Positions 39,161 through 46,534 of a stretch of 64,000 nt of DNA are shown in pieces. The stretch is from the NCBI RefSeq assembly GCF_023094165.1, contig NZ_JALMDK010000010.1, positions 124,001 through 188,000 of the forward strand, written 5' to 3'. The notes below the pieces were generated by a model. That model ran no database searches and was not told where the DNA came from. It saw nothing but the letters and a program-made list of their open reading frames with translations. Both the position numbers and the translations under genes were made by a program. Each line of letters opens with the position of its first letter. Position 1 is the first letter of the stretch. This DNA is from Crossiella sp. S99.2 (GTDB lineage Bacteria; Actinomycetota; Actinomycetes; Mycobacteriales; Pseudonocardiaceae).

Positions 39161-40248
39161 GGCGCGACGGTCACCTCGACCGTGCCCGCGTCCGGCTCCT
39201 GGAAGCGCAGCAACGCCTCACCCTCCTCGACCAGGTCGTCCAGGACCGGGCGGGACAGCGGCAGGAACGGCCGCAGGGTCAGGATCGCCTTGTCCTTCTT
39301 GCGGGTGGTCTCCCACACCCCGCGCACATAGCCGTCCACCAGGAAGGTGGCCCGCACCCGGAGGTTCTTCGTCACCACCTCGCCCCGGTGGTTGTCGGCG
39401 AGCACCCGGGTGCGGTCGCTGTGCGCCAGCACCAGGTTGTCGAACTCCGGCAGGTAGCGCACTGGCGCGGGCACGTCCTCCTCCGGGCGAGGGGCCTCGG
39501 GCAGGTCGAACAGCTCCCGCCCGGACTCGTCCTGGAAGACCTCCAGCTTGTGCCGTAGTCGCTCCATGATCTGCTTGCCCTCGCCCAGCCCGGACCAGGT
39601 CTGGAAGTCCTGCGCGGAAGCCGGACCGAACGCGCCGAGGTAACGCAGCGCGAGCTGATCGGTGGCGTCCACAGTGGACAGTGGTTCGGGCAGCCATTCG
39701 TCGGCCAGGGTGAAGGCGGCCACGGTCGGGAAGGACCAGCGGTCCTGGGTCGGCCGCATCACCAGCGGCAGCTGGGTGCGCACCGCGTAGCCCAGCGCCC
39801 GGTCGTTCACCGCGGGGAACGCCTCCTGCAGCAGCGGGCGCAGCTCGGTGAAGGTGCGCGGCGCGGTGGCCAGGATCGCCCGCGCGGTGGGCAGCAACCG
39901 GTCCAGGTCCAGGCCGTTGGCCCGGGAACCCAGCACTCGCAGCGAGGCGGTCAGCATCGGCTGCAGGGTGTGCCGGAACCGGAGGAAGTCGGCCGCGCTC
40001 ATCAGGTGCAGGGTGCCGCGCAGCAGGGTGGCCCGGACGATCGTGCGCTCGTGCAAGGCGGTGTGCAGGTCCGGCTTGCTGAAATCGGCGATGCGCGTCC
40101 ACAACGCCACGAACGGCGGTCTGGCCTCCTGAGCCTGGATCCCGCACAGCCGCTCGACGAGATCGACCGCGGAGACCTGGTCCCTGCTCAGGAGGTGCTG
40201 ACGCGCGAGCGTCGCCCGGTTGAGCCGGCCACGGGTCACGATGTCCAT
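39157..40248 (-). CDS. AlkZ/YcaQ-like winged-helix DNA glycosylase family protein (HTH_42)
   Basis: This is a 363-residue protein of the HTH_42 family, made of tandem winged helices and a C-terminal beta barrel. The segment LVERLCGIQAQEARPPFVAL contains QAQ at residues 38-40, matching the QxQ catalytic motif of AlkZ, the glycosylase that unhooks azinomycin interstrand crosslinks. Other family marks are ATLLRGTLHLM and YLPEFDNLVLAHSDRTRVL. Many HTH_42 proteins are uncharacterised, so glycosylase activity is inferred. Its stop overlaps that of the racemase gene. No biosynthetic cluster for a DNA crosslinker is visible nearby. Confidence 0.8.
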   Translation of the reverse strand: MDIVTRGRLNRATLARQHLLSRDQVSAVDLVERLCGIQAQEARPPFVALWTRIADFSKPDLHTALHERTIVRATLLRGTLHLMSAADFLRFRHTLQPMLTASLRVLGSRANGLDLDRLLPTARAILATAPRTFTELRPLLQEAFPAVNDRALGYAVRTQLPLVMRPTQDRWSFPTVAAFTLADEWLPEPLSTVDATDQLALRYLGAFGPASAQDFQTWSGLGEGKQIMERLRHKLEVFQDESGRELFDLPEAPRPEEDVPAPVRYLPEFDNLVLAHSDRTRVLADNHRGEVVTKNLRVRATFLVDGYVRGVWETTRKKDKAILTLRPFLPLSRPVLDDLVEEGEALLRFQEPDAGTVEVTVAP

Positions 40249-40384
40249 ACCGGCCAGCTCATCACGTTCCCGGCTGGCATCGGGGACAAACCGGGCAACA
40301 ACGCGAGGATGTTACCCGTTTGATGAGTAGTCCGCTGGCCCGTCCGGTCGTCGGTTGTCCACTCGGGCAAGGCTCATGCCCGGT

Positions 40385-41023
40385 TCATTCCGGCCACGGC
40401 GAGGCGAGCACGCCCTCGGTGAAGTCGATCCGGACGAAGCCGGGATCGAAGCGGGCCTCCACGTCTGCCTTGATAGTGCCGAAGGTGGTGGCCTGCCGGT
40501 GCGCCAGTCCACGGTGGAACGCTTCCAGAATACGGCGTTTGAAGTCCGGTCGCGGATGCTCGGCCACCACCGCTTCCCGATCGGCATTGGTCATCTCGTC
40601 GAAGGCCAGCCCCATCACGTCGACCTCCACCCCCGCGAGCACCAACGCGATCTCCGGCGCCAGGTGGTGCGGGATCTCCGGCGTGGTGTGCAGCGCGATC
40701 GCGGTCCACACCGTGGTCACCGCCTGCTCGGGCAGGCCGTGGCGGCGCAGGAACTCGGCCGCGTCGTCCGCGCCGTCGATCTCGAACCGCTGCGTCGACC
40801 CGGCGTGCCGCGGGGTGAGGCCGAGATCGTGGAACATCGCGCCCACGTAGAGCAGTTCCGGATCCACGGTCAGGCCGCGGTGCCGCCCGCGCAACGCGCC
40901 GAAGTAGTAGACCCGGCGGGAGTGGTGGTAGAGCAAGTCGTCGGTGAGGTCGCGGACGAGTTCGGTGGCCTCCCTGGCCAGCGCGCTGTCCGGGACGACG
41001 ATCTCGTGCAGGGTGGCGGGCAC
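40385..41023 (-). CDS. HD-domain hydrolase
   Basis: This is a 212-residue protein with an HD metal-binding core. The pattern is His in LLYHHSRRVYYFGAL, HD in VGAMFHDLGLT, His in WTAIALHTTPEI and Asp near VLAGVEVDVMGLAFD. This spacing resembles the cyanamide-hydratase-like or small metal-dependent phosphohydrolase groups. It is cytoplasmic. The gene is divergent from a GlxA-type regulator that probably controls it. The substrate cannot be told from sequence. Confidence 0.88.
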   Translation of the reverse strand: MPATLHEIVVPDSALAREATELVRDLTDDLLYHHSRRVYYFGALRGRHRGLTVDPELLYVGAMFHDLGLTPRHAGSTQRFEIDGADDAAEFLRRHGLPEQAVTTVWTAIALHTTPEIPHHLAPEIALVLAGVEVDVMGLAFDEMTNADREAVVAEHPRPDFKRRILEAFHRGLAHRQATTFGTIKADVEARFDPGFVRIDFTEGVLASPWPE

Positions 41024-41124
41024 GGTGTTCTCCGTTGTGCTGGAAGGAATCCGACCGCTTCAGGCTGTCATTCGGACGGGTGCGGCGGGGTGCGCGATCT
41101 GGACGCGAACCCCTCGGATCCGGA

Positions 41125-41130
41125 CATACT
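41125..41130 (+). promoter_or_regulatory. -10 hexamer CATACT of leaderless GlxA-type gene
   Basis: CATACT is followed by 6 nt and GTG 41137, with no ribosome binding site. Confidence 0.4.
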
Positions 41131-41136
41131 GTGGAC

Positions 41137-42099
41137 GTGCCAGCCCCGCCCCGCACCGTGCTCGTCGTGCTCTACGACGGCGTCCGCCTGCTCGATGTCA
41201 CCGGCCCCCTGGAAGTGTTCGCGGTGGCCAACGAACACGGCGCGGACTACCGGCTGCTGCTGGCCTCGCCCGGCGGCGCGGACATCCGGGCCAACACCGC
41301 CTCCCGGCTCGGCGCCGACCTGGACCTGGCCGCCGCCGACGCGCACGGCGCGACCCTGCTGGTGCCCGGCGGCCCGGACTGGGCGCGCACCATCAGCGAC
41401 GCGGACTTCCTCGGGCACATCCGGCGCCTGTCCGCCCAGGCCCGGCGCACCGCCTCGGTCTGCGGCGGCGCGTTCGTGCTGGCCGCGGCCGGACTCCTGG
41501 ACGGCAGGCGGGCCACCACGCACTGGGACCTCGCCGACGCGCTGGCCCGGCGCTTCCCGGCCGTGCAGGTCGACGCGGACGCCATCTTCGTCCGGGACGG
41601 GCCGGTGTACACCTCCGCCGGGGTCACCTCCGGCATCGACCTGGCGCTGTCCCTGGTCGAGGAGGACCTCGGCGTGGAGATCGCGCGCCTGGTGGCCAAG
41701 TACCTGGTGGTCTTCCTGCAACGCCCGGGCGGGCAATCCCAGTTCAGCGCGCGCGAACGAGCGGGCCGTCCACGCACCGAGGGACTGCGGCGGCTGCTGG
41801 ACACCGTGGTCGCCGACCCGGCCGGCGAGCATTCCCTCGCGGAGCTGGCCGCCAGGGCCGGGATGAGCGGACGGCACCTCACCCGGCTCTTCCGCGAGGA
41901 ACTGGACACCACCCCGGCGCACTACGTCGAGCGGGTCCGGGTCGAAGCGGCCCGGCACCACCTGGAAAACACCGCCGACCACCTGGATGTGGTCGCGCGG
42001 CGGGCCGGGTTCGGTTCGGCGGAGACGTTGCGGCGGGCCTTCCACCGGGAGACCGGCGTGACCCCGGGCAGCTACCGGGCGAGATTCCGCCGGGACTAG
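41137..42099 (+). CDS. GlxA-type regulator: DJ-1/PfpI domain plus AraC helix-turn-helix
   Basis: This is a 320-residue transcription factor. Residues 5-175 form a DJ-1/PfpI-like domain (TVLVVLYDGVRLLDVTGPLE and the Cys elbow SVCGGAFVLAAAGLLDG). Residues 215-318 hold an AraC domain: HSLAELAARAGMSGRHLTRL, FREELDTTPAHYVERVRVEA and RRAGFGSAETLRRAFHRET. The family includes regulators of quaternary-amine and nitrogen metabolism as well as many of unknown role. GTG 41137 looks leaderless; GTG 41131 is an in-frame alternative. Its stop shares CTAG with the convergent flavodoxin gene. Confidence 0.92.
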   Translation: MPAPPRTVLVVLYDGVRLLDVTGPLEVFAVANEHGADYRLLLASPGGADIRANTASRLGADLDLAAADAHGATLLVPGGPDWARTISDADFLGHIRRLSAQARRTASVCGGAFVLAAAGLLDGRRATTHWDLADALARRFPAVQVDADAIFVRDGPVYTSAGVTSGIDLALSLVEEDLGVEIARLVAKYLVVFLQRPGGQSQFSARERAGRPRTEGLRRLLDTVVADPAGEHSLAELAARAGMSGRHLTRLFREELDTTPAHYVERVRVEAARHHLENTADHLDVVARRAGFGSAETLRRAFHRETGVTPGSYRARFRRD

Positions 42100-42548
42100 T
42101 CGAGCAGGCTGGCGGCCACCGTCGCGCCCAGCTCCCAGCAGGCGGCCAGGTCGTCCTTGCCCGGCTGACCCAGCACGGTCACCGGTGGGAACGCCTTGCG
42201 CCACTTCAGGCCGGTCGCGATGGACTCCACCGCGCGCACCGCGCCCTCCACGCCTTCATTGCCATGCACATAGAGGCCATAAGGCCGGCCGATGGTCGCC
42301 GAGAGGCAGGGGTAGTAGACGGTGTCGAAGAAATGCTTGAGCGCGCCGCTCATGTAACCGATGTTCGCCGGCGTGCCCAGCAGGCAGCCGTCCGCGGTCA
42401 GCAGGTCCACCGGCGAGGCGGTCAAAGCCGGGCGGACCTGCACGTCGATGCCGTCCAGGTCCTCGGTGGACGCGCCGGAGACCACCGCCTCCAGCATTGC
42501 CTGGGTGGCCGGGGAGGGGGTGTGGTGGACGATCAGCAGGGTCGGCAT
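42096..42548 (-). CDS. Flavodoxin-like NAD(P)H-dependent oxidoreductase
   Basis: This 150-residue flavodoxin-fold protein binds FMN through the first loop (VHHTPSPATQAMLEAV) and through GTPANIGYMSGALKHFFDTV, the classic WrbA/flavodoxin-2 second loop. LSATIGRPYGLYVHGNEGVE follows. It probably transfers electrons to quinones or nitro compounds; the acceptor is unknown. It is short but complete. Its 3' end overlaps the GlxA-type gene by 4 bp. Confidence 0.87.
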   Translation of the reverse strand: MPTLLIVHHTPSPATQAMLEAVVSGASTEDLDGIDVQVRPALTASPVDLLTADGCLLGTPANIGYMSGALKHFFDTVYYPCLSATIGRPYGLYVHGNEGVEGAVRAVESIATGLKWRKAFPPVTVLGQPGKDDLAACWELGATVAASLLD

Positions 42549-42593
42549 CGTCCACTCACCCTGTCAGGTGGCGAGGGCGGTCGCCAGCCAAGG

Positions 42594-42824
42594 TCAACCA
42601 GGGGCGCCGTGCGTCAGATCCCGCAACGCCAGCGGGCGCGCCAGCGCCTGCGCGGTCCGGTTCAGGAACAGCGAGTCGAACGGGCTAGGGGCGGCCAGGG
42701 GGCCGCCGAACTGGCGGAAGTAGTGCAGGTCAGTGTCATTGTCCGGCTGATACAGGGGGAGCTGCCTGGCCACGTGCCGGTAGTCCTCGATCTGCCGTTT
42801 GAGGTCCCAGTAGCGAGGTGACAT
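42594..42824 (-). CDS. Small hypothetical protein
   Basis: This is a 76-residue protein starting MSPRYWDLKRQIEDYRHVAR. It is rich in aromatic and charged residues in the first half (LPLYQPDNDTDLHYFRQFGG) and ends in a helical, Leu/Ala-rich part (LNRTAQALARPLAL). It has no cysteines, membrane segment or known motif. It sits 45 bp upstream of the flavodoxin gene on the same strand and may be co-transcribed with it. An upstream ATG (42899) would add 25 residues. The codon bias is normal for the window, which supports it being real. Confidence 0.45.
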   Translation of the reverse strand: MSPRYWDLKRQIEDYRHVARQLPLYQPDNDTDLHYFRQFGGPLAAPSPFDSLFLNRTAQALARPLALRDLTHGAPG

Positions 42825-42912
42825 AACAGTACAGTGCGCCAAATCACAACTGTTGGGTAATGTCAGCAGGCCATAGCTTCCGCGTATGCCCCCCGCCACC
42901 TGTCCTTAACCT

Positions 42913-43860
42913 TCAGGACAGCGAGCCGTGCCGGTCCAGCCAGTAGGCGTAGACGGGGTGGTACTCGACCTGCTCGGCGTAGTCCTCGGCCAGGAAACGC
43001 TGCAGTTTGTCGGACTGGCGGGCGATCGCGCCCTCGCGGTGGTGCACCAGCAGCCGGGTGGTGCGCAGCGGGGTGTCCCGCAACGGCCGGTTCACCGTGC
43101 CGCCGGGCGGATCCGACAGCGGCGGGCACAACAGCACCGCCTGCTGGCTGCGGACCAGCTCATCGGCCTGCGGCAGGTCCACCCGGTGCCGGATGCGCGG
43201 CACGAAACCGGCCCGGCCGCAGGCGGCGTAGATGGACTCGTCGTCGTTGTTGCCGCACGGCGAGGGCGTGGCCCAGTCCTCACCGGCCAGATCGCCCAGG
43301 CTGACCTCGCACTGGGCGGCCAGGGGATGGCCGGAGGCGAGCCGGACGAACACCGGTTCGACCACCACCACGTGGTAGACCAGGCTGGGCCTGCGGCGCA
43401 GTTCGTACCCGTCGCACTCGTTGAGCAGCGCGACATCGAGGCGTCCGCTGTCCAGTACCTCGGCGACCGCGTGTGAGGACGGGCCTTCCTCGGTGCGCAG
43501 TTCGGCGGCGGGGTGCAGTGTGGACAGACCGCGCACCAGGCTCGGCAGCAGTGGTCCTGGCCGCACGCCGATGCGGATCTCGCGCAGTTCCTCGTCCTCG
43601 GCCTGGGTCCGGGCCGGCCCAAGGCCGTCCAGCACCGGCAGCACCGAGTTGGCGCGGACCAGGATGAACTCGCCCAGCGCGGTCGGCCGCACGCCATCGC
43701 GTTCGCGGACGAACAGCGGCCCGCCCATGAAGCGTTCCAGCCGCTGCACCTGGCGGGTCAACGTGGGTTGGGACAGCCCGAGCACCGCGGCCGCCTTGGT
43801 CATGCTGCCGGCCTCGGCGATCGCGCACAGCATCCGCAGGTGACGGACCTCCAGGTCCAT
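42913..43860 (-). CDS. LysR-family transcriptional regulator
   Basis: This is a 315-residue LysR regulator starting MDLEVRHLRMLCAIAEAGSM. The helix-turn-helix continues with TKAAAVLGLSQPTLTRQVQR and LERFMGGPLFVRERDGVRPT. A TACGAT hexamer lies 6 nt before the ATG, so it is probably leaderless and the 39-codon upstream extension is not used. The effector domain ends in YWLDRHGSLS. It is the same subtype as the LysR gene at 12784-13782. Its target is unknown; the flavodoxin and small gene downstream on the same strand are candidates. Confidence 0.92.
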   Translation of the reverse strand: MDLEVRHLRMLCAIAEAGSMTKAAAVLGLSQPTLTRQVQRLERFMGGPLFVRERDGVRPTALGEFILVRANSVLPVLDGLGPARTQAEDEELREIRIGVRPGPLLPSLVRGLSTLHPAAELRTEEGPSSHAVAEVLDSGRLDVALLNECDGYELRRRPSLVYHVVVVEPVFVRLASGHPLAAQCEVSLGDLAGEDWATPSPCGNNDDESIYAACGRAGFVPRIRHRVDLPQADELVRSQQAVLLCPPLSDPPGGTVNRPLRDTPLRTTRLLVHHREGAIARQSDKLQRFLAEDYAEQVEYHPVYAYWLDRHGSLS

Positions 43861-43866
43861 GCCGCC

Positions 43867-43872
43867 ATCGTA
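43867..43872 (-). promoter_or_regulatory. -10 hexamer TACGAT of leaderless LysR gene
   Basis: On the minus strand TACGAT is followed by 6 nt and the ATG at 43860. This also fixes the start codon. Confidence 0.5.
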
Positions 43873-43990
43873 TGGACCCGAACGGCCCGGTGGAAAGGCG
43901 CAAACGACTGAGGGCCGTGATTGGCCAATACTGTTTTGTTCAGTTGTCGAGACAGCGCCAGTTCTGTTTCGTGGCAACGGTTTGCATGAA

Positions 43991-44479
43991 TCAGTCCTCC
44001 TGGTCGTCGAGTTCGGCGATGAGACGTCCCAAGGCGGGCAACGCGTCCTGGAGGGTGTCCAGTTCGGCTGCGGACATCCGGGACATCGCCGCGGCCACCA
44101 CCCGGCGGCGGTGCCCGTCGAACTCGGCCAGCCTGCCCAGGGCCAGTTCGGTCGGGTGCAACCGGGCGCTGCGCCGGTCCTTCGGACAGGTCCGCCGTTC
44201 CAAGAGGTCCTCCGCGCCCAGCGCGGCCACCAGGGTGCTCACCGTGTTCGCGGCCAGTTGCAGGGTCTGCGCGGCCTCGCGCACGGTCAGGCCGGGGCGG
44301 GCCGCGACCGTGCGCAACAGGTTGGCCTGGGCCTCGGGCAGCGGCGGATGCGGGAAGTGCCGCCGGGTGTTGCGCAGCACCGCCATCCGCAGTCGCGGCA
44401 GCACGGCGAAGAGATCGTCGGCCAATTGTGTTCGGCAGTCGGTGGAGCGGGCGGAATCACGTTTCCCCGGCGCGGGCAT
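43991..44479 (-). CDS. MarR-family transcriptional regulator
   Basis: This 162-residue MarR protein has a winged helix at about residues 55-105: LLRTVAARPGLTVREAAQTL, QLAANTVSTLVAALGAEDLL and ERRTCPKDRRSARLHPTELA, the last being the DRR wing. Flanking dimerisation helices end in LPALGRLIAELDDQED. It is divergent from a Bcr/CflA exporter gene, the typical arrangement for a drug-responsive repressor. The start is apparently leaderless (TAAGAT 6 nt upstream). Confidence 0.93.
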   Translation of the reverse strand: MPAPGKRDSARSTDCRTQLADDLFAVLPRLRMAVLRNTRRHFPHPPLPEAQANLLRTVAARPGLTVREAAQTLQLAANTVSTLVAALGAEDLLERRTCPKDRRSARLHPTELALGRLAEFDGHRRRVVAAAMSRMSAAELDTLQDALPALGRLIAELDDQED

Positions 44480-44484
44480 TCCCG

Positions 44485-44500
44485 TATCTTAACCGGGATA
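44485..44500. promoter_or_regulatory. TATC-N8-GATA, candidate MarR operator over the -10
   Basis: This short dyad covers the -10 hexamer TAAGAT (minus strand, 44486-44491) of the MarR gene and lies 36 bp upstream of the exporter start. The arms are short, so the call is tentative. Confidence 0.35.
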
Positions 44501-44535
44501 GATCCTTCGCAGAGGTAACGAGCTGGGGAGCTTCC

Positions 44536-45783
44536 GTGCTTGACGAGCAGACCGCCGCACCGCCGTCGACAGCCGGGTCCAGGGCGGCCACCGCCTTCCT
44601 GGCGGTGTTACTCGGGGGCTGCACCGCCTTCGGGCCGCTCACCATCGACATGTACCTGCCCGCCTTCCCTCAGATCGCCGCCGACCTGGGCGGCACCGCC
44701 AGCCAGGTCCAGCTCACCCTGACCGCCTGCCTGATCGGCCTGGCCCTTGGCCAGCTGGTGATCGGCCCGCTCAGCGACATCCTGGGCCGCCGGCGGCCGC
44801 TGCTCGGCGGGCTCGCGGTGTACGCGCTGACCTCGGTGGCCTGCGTGTTCGCCGACAACATCGGCCTGTTCGTGGGGCTGCGTTTCCTGCAGGGCGTGGC
44901 GGGCGCGGCCGGGATCGTGATCGCCCGCGCGATCGTCCGGGACCTCTACTCCGGGGCCGCCGCGGCCAGGTTCTTCTCCAACCTGATGCTGATCTCCGGC
45001 CTGGCCCCGATCCTGGCTCCGATCCTCGGCGGCCAACTGCTCAGGATCGCCGACTGGCACGGTGTCTTCGCGGTGCTGGCCGCCTTCTCGGTGGTGCTGT
45101 TCCTGGCCGGACTGCTCGGCCTGCGCGAGACCCTGCCGGTCGAACGGCGGCATGGCGGTGGCCTGACCCAGACCTTCCGCTCGATCAGCACCCTGCTGCG
45201 GGACCGGGCCTTCGTCGGCTACGTGCTCACCTCCGGCCTGGCCATGGCCGCGATGTTCGCCTACATCTCCGGCTCGCCGTTCGTCATCCAGGAGCTGTAC
45301 GGGGCGTCCCCGCAGGTCTACAGCCTCATCTTCGGCGTCAACGCGATCGGCATCGTGGCGGTGGCCCAGGTCAACGGCAGGCTGGCGCACCGGGTGCACT
45401 CGCGCACCCTGCTCGGCGTCGGCGTCCAGGTGGTCGCCCTGGCCGGGCTGGCGTTGCTGGCGGTGGCGGTCCTCGGCGGCGTCGAACTCGGCCTGATCGG
45501 CTTCCTCATCCCGCTGTTCCTGATGATCGCCAGCATCGGCCTGATCCTGCCGACCACCACCACCCTGGCCATGGCCGACCACCCCGAGGCGGCCGGCGCG
45601 GCCTCGGCGTTGCTGGGTTCGGTGCAGTTCGTCATCGGCGGACTCACCGCGCCGCTGGTGGGCCTGGCGGGACAGGGCAGCGCGGTGCCGATGGCCGCCG
45701 CGATGGCGCTGATGGGTGTCGCCGCGTTCGCGATGTACTTCTTCGTGGCGCGTCCCGCCGCCAAGAAGGCCCTCGCCGCCTAG
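44536..45783 (+). CDS. Bcr/CflA-family MFS drug exporter (12 TM)
   Basis: This is a 415-residue exporter starting at GTG 44536 behind GGGGAG. The Bcr/CflA signature reads FGPLTIDMYLPAFPQIAADL in helix 1, QLVIGPLSDILGRRRPLLGG (motif A) and LRFLQGVAGAAGIVIARAIV (motif B). APILAPILGGQLL is motif C. Twelve hydrophobic segments are present. Relatives export chloramphenicol, bicyclomycin or sulfonamides. Regulation by the divergent MarR protein is very likely. Confidence 0.93.
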   Translation: MLDEQTAAPPSTAGSRAATAFLAVLLGGCTAFGPLTIDMYLPAFPQIAADLGGTASQVQLTLTACLIGLALGQLVIGPLSDILGRRRPLLGGLAVYALTSVACVFADNIGLFVGLRFLQGVAGAAGIVIARAIVRDLYSGAAAARFFSNLMLISGLAPILAPILGGQLLRIADWHGVFAVLAAFSVVLFLAGLLGLRETLPVERRHGGGLTQTFRSISTLLRDRAFVGYVLTSGLAMAAMFAYISGSPFVIQELYGASPQVYSLIFGVNAIGIVAVAQVNGRLAHRVHSRTLLGVGVQVVALAGLALLAVAVLGGVELGLIGFLIPLFLMIASIGLILPTTTTLAMADHPEAAGAASALLGSVQFVIGGLTAPLVGLAGQGSAVPMAAAMALMGVAAFAMYFFVARPAAKKALAA

Positions 45784-45793
45784 CATCCGATTC

Positions 45794-46459
45794 GTGCAGT
45801 GGAACCACAACCTGGCTCTCGCGCTGCTCGGACGGGACTGGCTCGGCGGCGAACGTCTCAAGGCACTGGCCTGCGCCGAAGCCCTGCCCGCCGGCAGATT
45901 CCACGTCAAAGGCCTGGACGCGCACGGCATCCCGGTCGCCCGCTCCACCGGCGCGGCCACCTGGTCCGATGACGACATCGCGGCCGGTCGCGGCGCGGCG
46001 GTGCACGCCCGGCAGCCGGAGAGCCTGGGCGTGCGGTTGTACCGGGCGGTGCAGGCGCCGGAGGCGTGCTGGCTGGCGCTGGGCGTGGCGCGGATCGCGG
46101 TGATCCGGATCAGGGACACCGCCGTCCGGGCTGAACCGATCGTGAGCCCGACCGCGCAACGCCTGGTGCGGCAGCGTTCGGTGGGCAAGGTGCTGCGCGG
46201 GGTCGGCCGGTTGATGCGCGATGTGGCCAGCGGGTTGCAGGAGGACATCGGCCGCCCGCCGCTGCACGAACGCCCGGAGGACGCGGTGCTGGAGTTCGAG
46301 TTCGAGGCGCCGCGGACCGAACTGCTGCGGGTGGAACGCTGTCGTCAGCTCGCGGTCGGCCCGGCCACCCGCCAGGTGCGACTGCACTTCACCGACGATT
46401 CCTGGGCCCGCATCCGCACCGACGTCGACGGCGCGGAAGCCCTGACCCTGCCGTACTAG
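45794..46459 (+). CDS. Hypothetical protein with C-terminal PH-like beta region
   Basis: This is a 221-residue cytoplasmic protein beginning VQWNHNLALALLGRDWLGGE. I do not recognise the family. The N-terminal half mixes strands and helices (RFHVKGLDAHGIPVARSTGA, CWLALGVARIAVIRIRD). Residues 120-155 are basic and helical (QRSVGKVLRGVGRLMRDVAS). The end (VLEFEFEAPRTELLRVE and RQVRLHFTDDSWARI) looks like a PH-type barrel. The GTG start has TAGCAT 7 nt upstream, overlapping the exporter stop, so it is probably leaderless. Its stop codon lies inside the hairpin shared with the convergent SGNH gene. Confidence 0.7.
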   Translation: MQWNHNLALALLGRDWLGGERLKALACAEALPAGRFHVKGLDAHGIPVARSTGAATWSDDDIAAGRGAAVHARQPESLGVRLYRAVQAPEACWLALGVARIAVIRIRDTAVRAEPIVSPTAQRLVRQRSVGKVLRGVGRLMRDVASGLQEDIGRPPLHERPEDAVLEFEFEAPRTELLRVERCRQLAVGPATRQVRLHFTDDSWARIRTDVDGAEALTLPY

Positions 46460-46534
46460 GCCGTGTTGGGTGGACCTTGGCCGCGATCGCCGGGCCTGAC
46501 GCTCATCGGCCACTACCCACCACACGCGGCCTAG
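46456..46534. terminator. Imperfect hairpin enclosing both convergent stop codons
   Basis: The arms CTAGGCC-GTGT-TGGGTGG (46456-46473) and its near complement (46514-46534) contain the stop of the hypothetical gene (left) and the stop of the SGNH gene (right). It is a likely bidirectional terminator. Confidence 0.55.
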
